A stretch of 64,000 nt of DNA from contig NC_037271.1 in NCBI RefSeq assembly GCF_000002425.4, positions 4,825,582 through 4,889,581 of the forward strand, in the 5' to 3' direction. The DNA is from Physcomitrium patens. Its lineage: Eukaryota; Streptophyta; Bryopsida; Funariales; Funariaceae. The notes beneath the pieces were generated by a model. That model saw nothing but the letters and a program-made list of their open reading frames with translations. It had not been told where the DNA came from and searched no databases. The position numbers were made by a program, and so were the translations under genes. Shown piece by piece: positions 62,601 through 64,000 of the stretch. Each line of letters starts with the position of its first letter. Position 1 is the first letter of the stretch.

Positions 62601-64000
62601 CCATTACCTATTCTATAACAACTATAGTCTTTTTTTTCTATGGATTTTTTGATAGATCTTCTAATCTTAGATTTGTATGATTTTATATTCATGGTAGTAG
62701 ATCATTTTACTAAGATAGTATATTTTATACTATGTACAAAATCTATTAGAGATAAAGAAATAACTAAGCTTTTTTTAAAAAATATCTATTGCTATTATGG
62801 ATTGTTTAAGGATATTATATTGGATAGGGGAATTCAATTCATATAAAGATTTTGAAAAATCCTTTTTAAGATTTTAAAAGTGGATATAAATTTCTTTTTG
62901 GCTTTTCATCTTCAAATTGATGGATAAATGAAAGGAGTAAATGAAGTTATAGAGTAGTATTTAAGCGATATTATCAACTATCATCAAGATGATTAGACAA
63001 CTCTTTTATCATTGGCAAAGTTTGCACACAATAGGACAGTACATTCTTCCATTCAACAAATATATTTCTTTGCCAATTATCGTTATCATTCATGATTTAA
63101 TATTTTTAACTTTTTAAAAGTTGATAATCTTATAATGAAAGATTTGACATATCGTTTATTAGAGTTGTATGTAACAATGAAGGCGCAGTTAAAAGAAGCT
63201 CAAGAATGAAAAAAAATTAATGTAGATACCTAGTGCAAGGAACAATCACAATTTAATGTAAGTGATAAGGTATGGTTATTTCATTGCAATATTCAGATTA
63301 TTTGTCCTTGCGACAAATTAAACTATTGTAGGTCTAGACCTTTTTCTATTAGTGAATAAATCAATCTTATTGCTTATCAATTACATTTATCAGAGTTTAT
63401 GATGATCCATCTTATATTTCACGTGTCTCTTCTTAAGCCATATATGACAATGAATATCTTGAAAAGAAGACAAATGCCACGTCTCCTTATAGAAGTGGAT
63501 AATAATCAAGAGTCTAAAATAGAAGAAATACTAGATTCAAGGTAACACTAAAATATGTTGGAATATCTTGTTCATTGGCATAGATATGATATTAGTGAAT
63601 ATATATGGGAGTTAGTACAAAATCTTGCAAATACAACAAAGAGAGTTGAGGCCTTTTATCAATAATATTAATAAAAATTAAGATGAAAAATAACAAATCT
63701 TTGCTATAAAGGAAATAAGATCCAAGAAAGTTAACATTTTATCTTATATCTTTGTTTGTAACTTTGGTATGTTTGTGACGCTAAGGAGATGGAAAACCAA
63801 CAACCTATAGATTTGATTCAAGAACTTTTACTTCTTGACTAATTAAACAAGACATTACAATTGTCACAACCTTCGAGACAACATAATTGAAATAAAGATC
63901 TCCAAAAATAACATGTCCTTGTTCAAATAGATGGCGAGATACAACATATTTGATATCATGACCTTGAAAGAGACTTCCAATGTTTGGTGATTTTATTAGA

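Larger units (their letters stand above)
58862..64000 (+). mobile_element. Element 5: Ty3/gypsy chromovirus, cut by the window end
   Basis: Fossil of the family of elements 1, 3 and 4. Parts: 5' LTR 58,862-59,402; leader with four hairpins; gag about 59,640-60,180; protease about 60,190-60,610; reverse transcriptase about 60,880-61,560; RNase H about 61,700-62,150; integrase about 62,340-63,300; chromodomain about 63,480-63,670; post-chromodomain region from about 63,790 to the edge. By comparison with element 4, the end of the tail and the 3' LTR lie just outside the window. Its leader matches that of element 1 rather than those of elements 3 and 4, so at least two subfamilies are present. 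Coding parts are broken in tens of places. Confidence 0.88.

Noticed and set aside
58862-64000. Element 5 as a truncated insertion because no 3' LTR is seen
   Set aside because: Alignment with element 4 puts its 3' LTR just beyond the window edge, so nothing can be said about its right end.
1-64000. Search for envelope-bearing elements, Polintons, CRISPR arrays, rRNA and tRNA genes
   Set aside because: No supporting sequence found; all viral-like sequence is Ty3/gypsy without an envelope-like region that I can recognise.

Overview
The window looks like nuclear DNA of a land plant, most likely a moss of the Physcomitrium type. The reasons are: intron-rich plant genes with GT-AG introns (plastid-type adenylate kinase, half-size ABCA transporter, GTE-type NET domain), moderately GC-rich exons in very AT-rich DNA, and a heavy load of chromodomain Ty3/gypsy elements. 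The species is an inference. No prokaryotic signal, rRNA, tRNA or CRISPR array was seen.

Layout. 1-2,554: AT-rich DNA with no convincing gene. 2,560-23,549: one nested stack of fossils. An old minus-strand Ty3/gypsy element (element 1) carries a younger plus-strand element with unrelated LTRs (element 2, 6,895-14,302), an unclassified insertion of about 1.5 kb, and a plus-strand relative (element 3, from 17,785) inside its own LTR. 23,555-26,300: AT-rich spacer. 26,340-46,020: host gene island with a His/Pro-rich small protein (27,015), a six-exon gene for a small helical protein (29,170-32,010), a complete 20-exon ABCA transporter on the minus strand (32,572-39,051), and a BET/GTE-type gene with a clean NET domain but an unresolved bromodomain (43,710-46,020). 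47,990-54,338: element 4, with perfect 5-bp target repeats. 55,338-57,095: four-exon adenylate kinase. 58,862-64,000: element 5, cut by the window edge.

Most interesting signal. In these gypsy elements the predicted first bases of the transcript (about 30 bp after the LTR TATA box) are complementary to bases starting 2 nt after the 5' LTR. The match is 11 nt in element 2 and 12 nt in element 3. The two families use different sequences that changed together. This is the layout expected for self-primed reverse transcription of the Tf1/sushi kind, not tRNA priming. The same start sequence can also pair with a U3 arm just upstream. The leader before gag carries repeated small hairpins with a similar loop, and a conserved region of unknown role lies after the chromodomain.

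The host genes are single and unrelated in function; there is no operon-like organisation. The 29,170 gene and the ABCA gene converge, 561 bp apart.
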